Shown piece by piece: positions 1 through 8,990 of a DNA stretch of 64,000 nt; the first letter of the stretch is position 1; each line of letters opens with the position of its first letter. The stretch comes from Acanthopleuribacter pedis. Lineage in GTDB: Bacteria > Acidobacteriota > Holophagae > Acanthopleuribacterales > Acanthopleuribacteraceae. The position numbers and the translations under genes are program-made. The stretch is from contig NZ_JAFREP010000019.1 of assembly GCF_017377855.1 (NCBI RefSeq), positions 124,001-188,000 of the forward strand. Reading direction: 5' to 3'. The notes beneath the pieces were generated by a model that saw only the letters and a program-made list of their open reading frames with translations, was not told the origin of the DNA and ran no database searches.

Positions 1-321
1 ACGGATTTGGGCGATGCACAGATGCAGGACACCCTGATCTTGGTGGTGAGCGAGTTCGGGCGCACGGTACGCGAAAACGGCAGCCGCGGCACGGACCACG
101 GTCGCGCCGCGCTGGCAATGCTATTCGGCGGCACGGTCACGGGCCGCGTCATCAACGGCGAGGGGGCCTGGCCGGGCCTGAACGGACAATTCCTCAACTG
201 GAACACGGACTACCGCGGCCTGTACTGGGAAATCTTGGAACGGCACATGGGCGCTTCGCCTGACGTGATTCGCCAGGCAATTCCCAACTTCACCCCGCAA
301 ACGGTGGGTGCGGTCGGTTAA
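1..321 (+). CDS. DUF1501 family protein, C-terminal fragment (5' end outside window)
   Basis: The reading frame is open at the left edge and ends with TAA at 319-321. The visible 106 residues match the C-terminal part of the complete DUF1501 protein at 4765-6042 almost motif for motif: LILVVSEFGRTVRENGSRG, then TDHG, a Gly-rich segment, and a final acidic/Leu-rich LYWEILERHMGASPD stretch. DUF1501 proteins are exported (usually Tat) proteins of unknown activity, often encoded beside DUF1800 proteins. The fragment suggests that an upstream DUF1800/DUF1501 pair was duplicated in tandem. Family assignment is secure; function is not known. Confidence 0.9.
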   Translation, partial: TDLGDAQMQDTLILVVSEFGRTVRENGSRGTDHGRAALAMLFGGTVTGRVINGEGAWPGLNGQFLNWNTDYRGLYWEILERHMGASPDVIRQAIPNFTPQTVGAVG

Positions 322-325
322 CCGC

Positions 326-368
326 GGGCCTGTTGTTTGTCACACAAAGTGCGGGGAACAACAGGCCC
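326..368 (+). terminator. strong hairpin after the first DUF1501 gene
   Basis: A perfect 12-bp stem (GGGCCTGTTGTT at 326-337 with AACAACAGGCCC at 357-368) closes a 19-nt loop and starts 5 nt after the stop codon. No U-run follows directly, so it may be a processing or Rho-assisted 3' end rather than a classical intrinsic terminator. Confidence 0.55.
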
Positions 369-1228
369 CTCCACCCTTCCCCAAGGCGCTTGTTTTGCGT
401 CATCAACTTTAAACAGTGCGTGTTAGTAATTATTTCTCGTCAAAATTCGCACGTTAAAACATCTAAAACGCCCGTCATATATCACACTCAATCTGTGAGC
501 AAGCTCCTATAAAAATCGGCGACCTTTCCCTAGAATCACCCTTGTCACACGGGTTTTCCCCCTTGCGACACGCGGTTATGCTCCATCACGGCACGCCCCC
601 CATCAACAGGGCGCACACCGCTCGCCGAAAGTTATCCCATAACTACCGGCCCTTAAAATGCTCTCTTTCCTGCCGCCAGGGTATAACCTAAGAAACGCGA
701 TTACTCGCGGTGATTTTCACTAAACCTCTGGGCTACAATTGCCTGTAAAAATACTCACCGCACCCAGTGGGTGCGGTCGTGCGCGACCCCGGTCCGCTTT
801 TCCAAGCCATTTCGCTCCAGATTTTTAGCGAAAATCCCTCGCTCTTTTCGCGCCTCTTAGGTCTATTCCCCGTCCGCCTCTCCACCGGCGACGTTTCATT
901 CGGTAGGGTTTCGCCAAATCGTTCCCCCGTATGATTGGGGTTTGTCGCGATGGTTTTACCAACGAACTTGGGTGCTTATACGACCCAGTTTTTGCGACCG
1001 ATTCATGGCACATTTCCCTTTTTTCCATTGCTTTATTCAATGGATAAGGTCGGCGCGGCCGAGGGTATGCCCGTCGATCTTTATGAATCACATTAAGTAT
1101 CTTTGTATCGAGCTTGTAAATCTATTTCACAATTACTTTGCATGGTTATGGGTCAACCAAGCGAAGTGCCGCTCGATACCCGGAATTCATATTCCACCCA
1201 TGATCTTTTGCTTACTCAGGAGTATCCC
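369..1228. other. long non-coding region upstream of the DUF1800 gene
   Basis: I see no convincing gene in these 860 bases; short open frames here lack ribosome binding sites and family-like sequence. One feature stands out: a 10-bp perfect inverted repeat around a single base at 757-777 (ACCGCACCCA / TGGGTGCGGT), which could be an operator. The last 150 bases are AT-richer and probably contain the promoter of the next gene, but I cannot pick -35/-10 boxes with confidence. Confidence 0.4.
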
Positions 1229-4200
1229 GTGTATCGCCATGTTGTTCGCACCGCGGCGTGGATTGCCTTGCTCGGGGTGATGTTCACCCTTGCAGGCGCC
1301 GCGCCTCCAGCCGGCCTATCCCCACTTCCTTCCCGATCTTCAAGCGCCCTCTTCCCCCTCCTCCCCCACTGGGCGCAAAGCACCGAACACAACCCCGCGT
1401 TGCCCGACGACGGCGACCAGTGGTTTACCGTCCTCGATTTAATCCGCCATAACGACGGCCTCGCCAAAAGTCCCGGCTTAATCGGCCGCTACACCAGTTT
1501 TCAAACGGGTGAGGGCGCGCAAGCACAAGCTTCCTTTGACGGCGGCGGCCTGCCGGTCGACGTGGTTAAAGTCGCGGCAACCTTAGACCAAAATCAACAT
1601 GCCTCAAAAGATCCGTCCAGCTTGCTGGGAAGCGGCCTGCGCCAATGGTTTCACGCCCACTATCAAGGCGTGCTGTACGTACCGGAAAGCGCCCGCTACA
1701 CCTTCATTTTGGCCTACGGCGACGCCATGTCGCTGGATCTGGACGGTGTGCGTATTACCGCTTACGAGGACGGCGAACCCTTTATCGAGGCGGCGGTTGA
1801 TCTCGAGGAAGGCTGGTACCCAATCCAGCTTAGCTACCGCAACGGCGCCAATGCCAACCCCAACATCCTTTTCGCGTGGCGCTCGAGTGGGACGATTATC
1901 GGCCCCAACAACACGACGGTCGCGGCCAAATACCTATGGCACCGCAACCCTACCGAAACGACGAAGCAAGCCCCCTTGGAGGTGGTTTTTTCACCGGCGG
2001 ACGGCGCCCGCGTCGACCAAAAGCATCCCGTATTGCAGGCGCGCCTCTACGGCTTAGGCACCCAGTACCGTTTTTGGCTGGACGGCCAAGAAGTACGGGT
2101 CGTGGACGGCCAGGTCCAACATGCGCTTGATTTGAAGCCCGGAATTAATGGTTTCCCTTGGACCGCCCAATCCGGGGCGGCCCGACACGAGGGTGTGCTG
2201 ACCCTTAACTATGACGCGGGCGGCGCGGGTTTGCCGGGCCTGGCGGCGATGTTTTATCCACGCGGCGCAACCGACGGGCTCGCGGTGACGGAACACGACC
2301 TGCCCAGCCAAACCCACACCCTCGCGAGTCTGGACCTCGCCGCGGCGCCCAACGGTTATCCCCAACTTGGCGCAACCAGGGTTGAGCCGGAACAAACCCT
2401 GTGGCTGCGCGGCCAAGTCCAAATCAAGCAACCCGGCAAATATGGGTTCTATTTGAACGCACCCGCGGCGGCCGTATTTTATCTCAACGGAAAACCGTTG
2501 CTGGACAACGCGGCTGGTCGCATTTTGCAAAATGTGGTGCTGGAGGCGGGTTACCACGACATTGCGTTGGTGACCGCCAACCAACGCGAGGCGCCCACGG
2601 CCACGCTGCTTTGGCAACAGCCCGGCGCGCAAACCCGTCAGCCGATTCCAGCCAAGCAACTCAGCCATCGCCGGGACCAGCGCATCGCGGCCGCGGACTT
2701 TACTTGGAACACGGGTGATCCCGCGCGCGTCGGCAACGACCTGATCGCGGAATATGGCTTCGCGGCGGAAGCCCCCTTTGCCGACGCCGGCGAAGCGGAC
2801 CTCGATCTCCCCGTCCACCCCCGTTGGCGGGTGCGCCCACAAGGCGGCGTGGCGATGTCCCTGCCGAGTCAGCTCAAACACCGCGGTCTGGGAACCTACT
2901 TTTTAACCCAAGCGGTCGCCAACCAAGCGTTTACCCTTGAGTGGGATTGGACCTATGCCGCGGCCGACACCGAAAGCCAACAACTTTTTCGTATCAACCA
3001 ACGCTTTAGCCGCAATCCGGTTCTGCTCGCCTACGTCCGCGACGGCCGCTTCCGGTTTTGGTTCATGGGCCGGGAATTCGTGAACCCGCACCGGCTGATC
3101 GCGGACCGGCGCTACCACGCCGCCGTCACCTGGGACGGCAGCGCCCTACATATATATATGAACGGAGAGAAAAGCGCGAAATTCGAATGGAACCCGGAGG
3201 GGTTTGACGCGGGTTTGCCGCGCAACCTCGATTTCCAGATCGGCGATGATCAAGGATTCCCCGTTTTCGGCGTGCTACACGGTTTGGCGCTGTACGCCCG
3301 TGCGCTGGATGCAGCCGAGATCGACATCAACTACGCCGCGCGCAACCGCGTAACCGAAACAGCCGACACCGTGACGCGCCAACCCGTCATTCCCGCCGGA
3401 ACCACCGAGGAGGCCGTTGATTTGGCGCGGCACGTCCTCAATCGCGCGGCCTTCGGCGCAAGCCCCGAATCGCTGCGCGCGCTTCTCACGGTAGGTACCG
3501 AATCTTGGCTGGAACAGCAACTGGAACCCGAACAGATCGCCCTTCCCGCATCGGTCACCGCCTTGGAACACATCTACCAACCCCAAGCAAGTAAAGAGAA
3601 TCTACAGGCCTGGCTGACAGCGCGTATGGTGCATTCACCCCGTCAGTTGGAAGAAGTGATGGCGTGGTTTTGGGAAAACCATTTCCACACGGACCTCACC
3701 AAAACGGCGGATCCCGCCGCGGAATACGCGGAAAACCAACGTTTCCGAAGTCTGGCCCTGGGTTCCTTTACCGACCTGTTGGCGGCCTCGGCCCGGAACA
3801 CGCCGATGATCCGCTACTTGGACGGCGACACCAATATCGCCGCGGCACCCAACGAAAACTACGCCCGTGAGATCCTGGAACTGCACAGCTTTGGCGAGGA
3901 CAACGGCTACAACTACGCGGACATCGTGGCGGCGGCGCGGATTTTTTCCGGCTGGACCTATCAGGACGGTGTGTTCCATTTCGCACCCGGCGCCCATGAT
4001 TACGGCGTCAAAGCGCTGTTCGGATTGCGTTTTGACCAACGGGAAGGCGCCGACGAGGGCTTGGTGCTGATCCAACACATCGCCACCGCCCCGGAGACGG
4101 CCCAATTCATCAGCACCAAACTGTGTCGTTTCTTCCTCGCGGATGAACCACCGCAAGACGCGGTTGATGCCGCAACCCAACGGTTCCTGGAAACGGACGG

Positions 4201-4750
4201 TGATATCCGCGAGGTGGTGCGCACGATCCTGTTCCATCCGCGCTTCCTCGACGACGCCCAATACCGCGGCAACAAACTCAAAACGCCGCTGGAATTTGTA
4301 GTGTCGATGCAGCGCGCGGTGGGTGCCGCCGACGATCAGCACGTGTACCGCGCCGGCTTGGAACACATGGGCATGCCGCTCTTCGATTACCCCTACCCCA
4401 CGGGTTACGCGGAGCGGGGCACACCGTGGCGCAACACCAACGCGGTTTTTTACCGCTGGCAGTTGGTGAACCAATTCTGCAACAACCGGCGCTGGGCGAA
4501 CCAGCCCGCCCTGGATGCGGCGGCTTGGGCCGCGCGCTACGGGGTAAGCGACGCCGAAACCGCGTTCGATCTGTTGCAAGCGATGCTGGGTTTTGGGCCG
4601 GAGCACCGCGCCAAAATGGAACCGTTGCTCGTGCAGGACAACGGTCGCGTCTTTGATTTGCGTGAGGCCCCCGAACGGGACCACTTTGTGCAACGGCTGA
4701 GCTGGGTGCTCAATGCCGGGTTACGCGGCGCCGCGTTTCAACATCAGTAA
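1229..4750 (+). CDS. secreted DUF1800 protein with PA14-like and LamG-like domains
   Basis: I prefer the GTG at 1229: AGGAG sits 6 bases upstream and translation then begins with a clean signal peptide (VYRHVVRTAAWIALLGVMFT...LAGAAP). An upstream in-frame ATG at 1103 has neither. The mature protein (about 1173 aa) shows a PA14-like beta domain near residues 60-230 (GVLYVPESARYTF, DGVRI), a second PA14-like module near 340-480, and a concanavalin/LamG-like module near 560-720 (YHAAVTWDGSALHIYMNG). A C-terminal DUF1800 domain starts at AVDLARHVLNRAAFGAS and contains WFWENHFHTD, NENYAREILELHSFG and ARIFSGWTY. DUF1800 is an exported family of unknown biochemistry that typically partners DUF1501, and the DUF1501 gene follows 14 nt downstream. 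The PA14 and LamG parts suggest glycan or surface binding (inference). Confidence 0.88.
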   Translation: MYRHVVRTAAWIALLGVMFTLAGAAPPAGLSPLPSRSSSALFPLLPHWAQSTEHNPALPDDGDQWFTVLDLIRHNDGLAKSPGLIGRYTSFQTGEGAQAQASFDGGGLPVDVVKVAATLDQNQHASKDPSSLLGSGLRQWFHAHYQGVLYVPESARYTFILAYGDAMSLDLDGVRITAYEDGEPFIEAAVDLEEGWYPIQLSYRNGANANPNILFAWRSSGTIIGPNNTTVAAKYLWHRNPTETTKQAPLEVVFSPADGARVDQKHPVLQARLYGLGTQYRFWLDGQEVRVVDGQVQHALDLKPGINGFPWTAQSGAARHEGVLTLNYDAGGAGLPGLAAMFYPRGATDGLAVTEHDLPSQTHTLASLDLAAAPNGYPQLGATRVEPEQTLWLRGQVQIKQPGKYGFYLNAPAAAVFYLNGKPLLDNAAGRILQNVVLEAGYHDIALVTANQREAPTATLLWQQPGAQTRQPIPAKQLSHRRDQRIAAADFTWNTGDPARVGNDLIAEYGFAAEAPFADAGEADLDLPVHPRWRVRPQGGVAMSLPSQLKHRGLGTYFLTQAVANQAFTLEWDWTYAAADTESQQLFRINQRFSRNPVLLAYVRDGRFRFWFMGREFVNPHRLIADRRYHAAVTWDGSALHIYMNGEKSAKFEWNPEGFDAGLPRNLDFQIGDDQGFPVFGVLHGLALYARALDAAEIDINYAARNRVTETADTVTRQPVIPAGTTEEAVDLARHVLNRAAFGASPESLRALLTVGTESWLEQQLEPEQIALPASVTALEHIYQPQASKENLQAWLTARMVHSPRQLEEVMAWFWENHFHTDLTKTADPAAEYAENQRFRSLALGSFTDLLAASARNTPMIRYLDGDTNIAAAPNENYAREILELHSFGEDNGYNYADIVAAARIFSGWTYQDGVFHFAPGAHDYGVKALFGLRFDQREGADEGLVLIQHIATAPETAQFISTKLCRFFLADEPPQDAVDAATQRFLETDGDIREVVRTILFHPRFLDDAQYRGNKLKTPLEFVVSMQRAVGAADDQHVYRAGLEHMGMPLFDYPYPTGYAERGTPWRNTNAVFYRWQLVNQFCNNRRWANQPALDAAAWAARYGVSDAETAFDLLQAMLGFGPEHRAKMEPLLVQDNGRVFDLREAPERDHFVQRLSWVLNAGLRGAAFQHQ

Positions 4751-4764
4751 GAGGAGCATTTGGA

Positions 4765-6042
4765 ATGAAACGACGTAGTTTTCTGCGCCACACCGCCGGC
4801 GCTTTGGCCGGATCGATCACCTTGCCGTCATTGCTTGGCGCGACGCCGTCGCGGAATCAAGCAGCCAAGGCGCCCTCCAAAAACTCGGCTAAAAAATTGT
4901 TGCTGATCTTCCAACGCGGCGGCAACGACGCCTTAAATACCCTGGTCCCGGTGGGCGACGCGGCCGAATACGCGGCCTACCGCGCCGCGCGCCCCAACCT
5001 GGGCTTGGCAAAATCGGACCTGTTGTCCCTACAAGCTTCGGACTTTTTTGGGTTCCATCCGAGCTTGGCGCCGATGGCGGATCTCATCAACGGCGGGCGC
5101 GTCTCCTTTGTAAGCGGGGTCGGCTACCCCGACATGAACACCTCTCACTTTGTCAGCCAGGCCGTTTGGGAAACCGGGGAACCCGGTAACCGCCACGGTT
5201 CGGGTTGGTTGAACCGATACCTTCAGGCGAGTTCACGGGATGCCGTGCCCCGTGCTTTGATGATCGACAGCAATCAATCGCAAACCATGAGTGGTGCCTA
5301 TACGGTGCCGGTCAGCGAAAATTTCGGTGCCTTGGATCTGCCGTTGCCGGCGGATGCCGGGCCGGACGCGGGCCGTTTACAGGCGCTGATGCGCAACCTC
5401 AACCGATTGGACGCGGAGGCTGCGCAAGCGGGCTGGACCGACAGCACGGATCGCCTGTTTTCGATGTTTGATCGGTTCCGCAACCGCGACCTGAGCCAGT
5501 ACCAGCCGGCCAACGGCGCGAAGTACCCAAACAGTCGTTTCGGTCGGAATTTACAGCACGCGGTGCAACTGCTCAAAGACCAACCAACGCCGTTAAACCT
5601 CAACAGCGTGATGGTGAACCACGTGGGTTACGACCATCACCGCGACCAAATCGGCGCGGACGTTTTGTCGGGTTCCCACGCCCACCTGTTGGGCGAGTTG
5701 GCATTGGGCATCCAGGCCGCATCAGCCGATCTGGGTTCCGAGCTGGACGACGTGCTGATTTTGGTGGTCAGTGAATTCAGCCGAACGGTGCGGGAAAACG
5801 GCAGTCGCGGCACGGACCACGGCGGCGGGGCGGTGGCGATGCTGGTGGGCGGCTCGGCCACGGGTCGCCTGGTCAACAGCGGTGCCCATTGGCCGGGTTT
5901 GACCGATCACAAGCTTCCCTGGGTCACGGACTTCCGCGACCTATACGCCGAGGTCTTGGAACGGCACCTCGGCGCGAGCCAAAGCGAGATCGGCGCGGCC
6001 CTACCCAACTACACGGCCAATCGGTTAGGCATTCTGGGCTAA
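4765..6042 (+). CDS. DUF1501 family protein, Tat-exported
   Basis: The 425-aa protein starts at ATG 4765 after a GAGGAG Shine-Dalgarno. Its N-terminus is a twin-arginine signal (MKRRSFLRHTAGALAGS), which fits export in folded form. The DUF1501 hallmarks are visible: LLLIFQRGGNDALNTLVP near residue 45, GFHPSLAPM near 95, a central YDHHRDQ, and VSEFSRTVRENGSRGTDHGG near 340. It lies 14 nt behind the DUF1800 gene and is surely co-transcribed with it. It is a close paralog of the fragment at the left edge, so these pairs have duplicated locally. Enzymatic role unknown; some family members are annotated as sulfatase-like, which I would not transfer. Confidence 0.9.
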   Translation: MKRRSFLRHTAGALAGSITLPSLLGATPSRNQAAKAPSKNSAKKLLLIFQRGGNDALNTLVPVGDAAEYAAYRAARPNLGLAKSDLLSLQASDFFGFHPSLAPMADLINGGRVSFVSGVGYPDMNTSHFVSQAVWETGEPGNRHGSGWLNRYLQASSRDAVPRALMIDSNQSQTMSGAYTVPVSENFGALDLPLPADAGPDAGRLQALMRNLNRLDAEAAQAGWTDSTDRLFSMFDRFRNRDLSQYQPANGAKYPNSRFGRNLQHAVQLLKDQPTPLNLNSVMVNHVGYDHHRDQIGADVLSGSHAHLLGELALGIQAASADLGSELDDVLILVVSEFSRTVRENGSRGTDHGGGAVAMLVGGSATGRLVNSGAHWPGLTDHKLPWVTDFRDLYAEVLERHLGASQSEIGAALPNYTANRLGILG

Positions 6043-6209
6043 TTCGGCATTTTTAAAGCGGCGGCTGGACAAGGCCGAACACGATTCCAGCCGATGGTTG
6101 GGGGCAGGACGCATCGCGGCCCGCCCCAACCGCCATGGGTCTCGGATCAGGTTACCCGGGTAACATGCTGCGATGGTCCTTCAGACCCTATTTTTGACAT
6201 GGACACCTA

Positions 6210-6254
6210 CCCATGGTTGACCACGGCAGCTTCGCGCCGTTGGTCAACCATGGG
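6210..6254 (+). repeat. 17-bp interrupted inverted repeat (hairpin)
   Basis: Fourteen perfect pairs (CCCATGGTTGACCA 6210-6223 with TGGTCAACCATGGG 6241-6254), a one-base bulge, then three more pairs, closing a 10-nt loop. No U-tract follows, so it is not a textbook terminator. It lies between DUF1501 and the Ro60 gene and could be a processing signal, protein binding site or remnant of a mobile palindrome. Confidence 0.6.
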
Positions 6255-6525
6255 CTGAAATCCGGCAAGGCTTCACCTTGCCAACGGTTTGCGCGCCTGC
6301 GTCCCTTTTTCACCTCGAGCCACACGCTACCAAACGTTTTCGAAGCACGCGTCCCTTTCATCCTTAGCGACAGCCCACCAAGGTTTTGGTGCACTCGCAT
6401 CGGTATTCAATCCAGACGGCCTGGGCGATTGTCTCCCTTTCCGACGGAACCGATTGGTGCCCGTTTTTAACCAGGTACCTATAAACCTGGATGCCAAGAG
6501 GCCCCCTCTTATGCAGCGCAAGTTT

Positions 6526-6557
6526 CGAGAAAAAATCGGGCATCCGATTTTTTCTCG
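6526..6557 (+). repeat. perfect 14-bp AT-rich hairpin with GCAT loop
   Basis: CGAGAAAAAATCGG (6526-6539) pairs perfectly with CCGATTTTTTCTCG (6544-6557) around a 4-nt loop. The A6/U6 tract inside the stem makes it look like a terminator or attenuator-like structure, about 460 bases ahead of the TROVE start. No evidence ties it to a function. Confidence 0.55.
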
Positions 6558-7016
6558 GAACGGTCCTTGACGCGGCAGGTGGCGCGCTAGACTCGAGATT
6601 GGCCGAGGGGAACGGCTTCGAAGTCACCCGTCTACCCGTCGGCCCACGAATGTACAGCGCGCCGGTCCCTGCCGGGTCAAGGATGCGCGGGGCACCAACG
6701 CACAGCCCTTCGATCTTTTTGTATATTCCACTATCCAAAATCCTACAAATATGCAAACTCAGTTATTTGCCCCAAACAGAACTCAACCAACTTAAAGCAC
6801 ACAATAGCAATACTTTACATTCTTTTCTCAACCGCTCCCGCAAAAGTGGCACCGGCCTTGAAATACCAGGCAGCGTTGGCGCAAACGGGCTTCAGACTAT
6901 AAAGCCGCGCCACCATGACCGGGTCCGCCCGGCCCACTTTTTATCCGGTTTCCTCATCCTCCTTATGGACTTAAGCATCTACTGAGCGGAACCGGAGACC
7001 CCTAGGAGCGTCTCCC

Positions 7017-8579
7017 ATGGCTAATACAGATCTCTTTGAAACCCGCCCCGGCGTTCCGGCAACCGATACGGTCAACGAAGCCGGCGGCCGCGCCTACCGC
7101 ATGAACGCCGAACACGCCCTGGCGCAATTGGCCGCCACCGGTTGTTTCCAGAATACCTTCTATACTTCCGCGCAAGATCAATTAAAAACCGTGCTTGCGC
7201 TAACCGAACAAGTCGCGCCACATTTCATCGCCCAAACGGCGGTGTTCGCACGGGAAAAAGGGTTCATGAAAGACATGCCCGCCCTTTTGTGTGCCGTGTT
7301 GGCAACCCGCGATCCCGATCTCTTGGTTTCCACCTTCGCCCGCGTCATCGACAACGGCCGCATGGTGCGTAACTTCGTGCAAATGATTCGCTCCGGCGTC
7401 ACCGGCCGTCGCTCGCTCGGTTCCCGTCCCAAACGTTTGGTACGCACCTGGCTAGCCGAACGGGATGGGGAGGCCTTGGTCCGTGATTCGGTCGGAAACC
7501 AACCCTCGCTCGGCGACATCATCAAAATGGTTCACCCGGTACCAACCAGCCCGGCCCGTGAAGCATTGTACGGTTACTTGATCGGCCGCGAGGTCGATCA
7601 AAGCTTGCTGCCCGAGTCCTTGCAGGATTTCGAACGCTACAAGCAACACCGCGCCGGCGTCGTGCCCAAGGTTCCCTTCCAAATGCTTACCGCCTTAGAT
7701 TTGGACCGCGACGCCTGGACGGAAATCGCCCGCAACGCCTCCTGGACCATGACCCGCATGAACCTCAACACCTTCCACCGTCACGGTGTGTTTGAGGTCA
7801 AGGGTATGCCTGAGTTGATCGCGAAACGTTTGGCGAACGCTGATTTGATCCGCACCTCACGGGTTTTCCCGTACCAACTCTTGGCCGCCTACTTAAACGT
7901 CGAACCCGGAATTCCTCGGGTGATCGCCGACGCGCTCGAACACGCGATGGAAATCTCCATCGACAACGTGCCGCGTTTCGAGGGTCGCGTCGCGGTTCTT
8001 CCCGACATCTCCGGTTCGATGGGTTCGCCGGTCACCGGTTACCGTCACGGTGCCACCACCAAGGTGAAATGCGTGCATGTCGCGGCGCTGGTCGCGGCAG
8101 CCGTGTTGCGGCGCAACCCCGACGCGGTCGTGCTGCCGTTTGATACCCGCGTGGTCACGCTCAAGTTGCGGGGCCGGGACTCCGTCTTGACCAACGCGCG
8201 CAAACTCGCGATCAGCGGCGGCGGCACGGATTGTTCGGCACCGCTGCGCTACATGTTGCACAAAGACATCCGCGTCGATACCGCGATCTTCGTCTCGGAC
8301 AACGAGTCGTGGTTCAACGGTTCCCATCGCCATTCCTATTACCAAACCACCGCGACGGCGGCCATGGAAGCATGGAACCGTTACCGTACCCGCAACCGCG
8401 GCGCCCGTTTGGTGTGCTTGGACATCCAACCCAACACCACCGTTCAGGCAACCGGTAGCGCGGACATCCTTAACCTTGGCGGCTTCTCCGACCAATCCTT
8501 CACCATGATCGACGGCTTCGTGCGCGGCAAGGGTGCACAGGATTATTGGGTCCGCCAAATCAAAAAAATCGAGGTGTAA
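7017..8579 (+). CDS. rsr: Ro60 ortholog Rsr, TROVE + vWA-like RNA-binding protein
   Basis: The 520-aa protein starts at ATG 7017 after AGGAG. Residues about 25-300 form the HEAT-like TROVE ring (for example FAREKGFMKDMPALLCAVLA and FVQMIRSGVTGRRSLG) and residues about 323-515 the von Willebrand A-like domain. The MIDAS residues are intact: D330-x-S332-x-S334 in LPDISGSMGS, T404 in GGGTDCSAP and D428 in FVSDNESW. Ro60/Rsr binds misfolded RNAs through the ring cavity and Y RNAs on its outer surface, and in Deinococcus works with exoribonucleases in RNA decay. Directly downstream lie four YrlA-type Y RNAs, the expected partners, which makes the assignment strong. No RtcB, PNPase or other known partner gene is beside it. 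Confidence 0.95.
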   Translation: MANTDLFETRPGVPATDTVNEAGGRAYRMNAEHALAQLAATGCFQNTFYTSAQDQLKTVLALTEQVAPHFIAQTAVFAREKGFMKDMPALLCAVLATRDPDLLVSTFARVIDNGRMVRNFVQMIRSGVTGRRSLGSRPKRLVRTWLAERDGEALVRDSVGNQPSLGDIIKMVHPVPTSPAREALYGYLIGREVDQSLLPESLQDFERYKQHRAGVVPKVPFQMLTALDLDRDAWTEIARNASWTMTRMNLNTFHRHGVFEVKGMPELIAKRLANADLIRTSRVFPYQLLAAYLNVEPGIPRVIADALEHAMEISIDNVPRFEGRVAVLPDISGSMGSPVTGYRHGATTKVKCVHVAALVAAAVLRRNPDAVVLPFDTRVVTLKLRGRDSVLTNARKLAISGGGTDCSAPLRYMLHKDIRVDTAIFVSDNESWFNGSHRHSYYQTTATAAMEAWNRYRTRNRGARLVCLDIQPNTTVQATGSADILNLGGFSDQSFTMIDGFVRGKGAQDYWVRQIKKIEV

Positions 8580-8582
8580 CCC

Positions 8583-8615
8583 GGTTCGACCGCCCGGTAA
8601 CCAAGCGGTCGAACC
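8583..8615 (+). repeat. 10-bp hairpin between rsr and the first Y RNA
   Basis: GGTTCGACCG (8583-8592) pairs perfectly with CGGTCGAACC (8606-8615), loop 13 nt, beginning 3 nt after the rsr stop. It may end the rsr mRNA or mark a processing point between mRNA and Y RNA. The A-rich rather than U-rich flank argues against a plain intrinsic terminator. Confidence 0.5.
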
Positions 8616-8625
8616 ACGCAAAAAA

Positions 8626-8747
8626 CGGCGAATGCCGGTGTGATTCCATTCCTGTATCGGTCCCGAGTTCAATTCTCGGACGCACCGCCCCGCGGTGGGT
8701 TAGCTCAGAGGGAGAGCCGTACTGAACGATCACCCCCCTTGTCGTCG
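8626..8747 (+). ncRNA. yrlA: Y RNA 1 (YrlA-type, tRNA-like)
   Basis: Order along the RNA: Ro-binding strand CGGCGAATGCC, helix strand GGTGTGAT, T-arm CCGAG-TTCAATT-CTCGG, acceptor 3' strand ACGCACC, a short cap loop GCCCCGC, acceptor 5' strand GGTGGGT, D-arm TAGCTCAGAGGGAGAGC, helix strand ATCACCCC, then TTGTCGTCG. The two ends pair (CGGCG/CGTCG; GGTGTGAT with ATCACCCC, one mismatch), and GGCGAATG fits the GNCGAANG Ro-binding motif as I recall it for bacterial Y RNAs. The tRNA halves are circularly permuted and the acceptor stem (6 of 7 pairs) is capped, as in YrlA. The RNA should be held by Rsr and may gate its cavity. Confidence 0.85.
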
Positions 8748-8771
8748 CTTCATACCACATACTGAATTTTA

Positions 8772-8955
8772 GTCGGCGAATGCCGGCGCGATTACATCTT
8801 CATAAGATACAGGTCCGAGTTCGATTCTCGGCCCCGCCACTCACGCGCCTCGGAAGGGTTTGTTCCGCAACACAAAAACCCTGCCGAGACGTGGGAATGG
8901 AGCGGGGTAGCTTAATGGTAGAGCGGTAACATCGCGTCATTACCTTGTCGTCGGC
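8772..8955 (+). ncRNA. yrlA: Y RNA 2 (YrlA-type, with long cap hairpin)
   Basis: The terminal helix GTCGGCG (8772-8778) pairs with CGTCGGC (8949-8955) over 7 bp, and GGCGCGAT pairs with ATCGCGTC over 8 bp; GGCGAATG is the Ro motif. The tRNA-like module has T-arm CCGAG-TTCGATT-CTCGG, acceptor CCCCGC/GCGGGG and D-arm TAGCTTAATGGTAGAGC. Unlike Y RNA 1, the acceptor stem is capped by a roughly 60-nt hairpin (CACG, CTCGG and AGGGTTT at about 8843-8861, matched by AAACCCT, CCGAG and CGTG at about 8876-8893). This extra arm would project where the CCA end of a real tRNA lies. Confidence 0.85.
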
Positions 8956-8990
8956 ACAAAAAACCCAACCAACAACCGTCCCCGATTACC

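Larger units (their letters stand above)
6043..7016. other. 974-bp hairpin-rich non-coding region before the Ro60 gene
   Basis: No convincing coding frame. It holds a series of palindromes: a 9-bp hairpin (GGTTGGGG.C at 6096-6105 with GCCCCAACC at 6123-6131) that may end the DUF1501 transcript; a perfect 14-bp palindrome GTTACCCGGGTAAC at 6151-6164 (possible operator); two very long hairpins listed separately; a 7-bp hairpin GGCAAGG/CCTTGCC near 6262-6281; and CCAGGT/ACCTGG near 6471-6490. The segment 6715-6830 is AT-rich and is the likeliest promoter region of the TROVE gene, though I cannot assign boxes. Confidence 0.5.

Noticed and set aside
6491-6985. 164-codon frame upstream of rsr
   Set aside because: Crosses the hairpin at 6526-6557 and an AT-rich promoter-like region, has no ribosome binding site and no family-like sequence.
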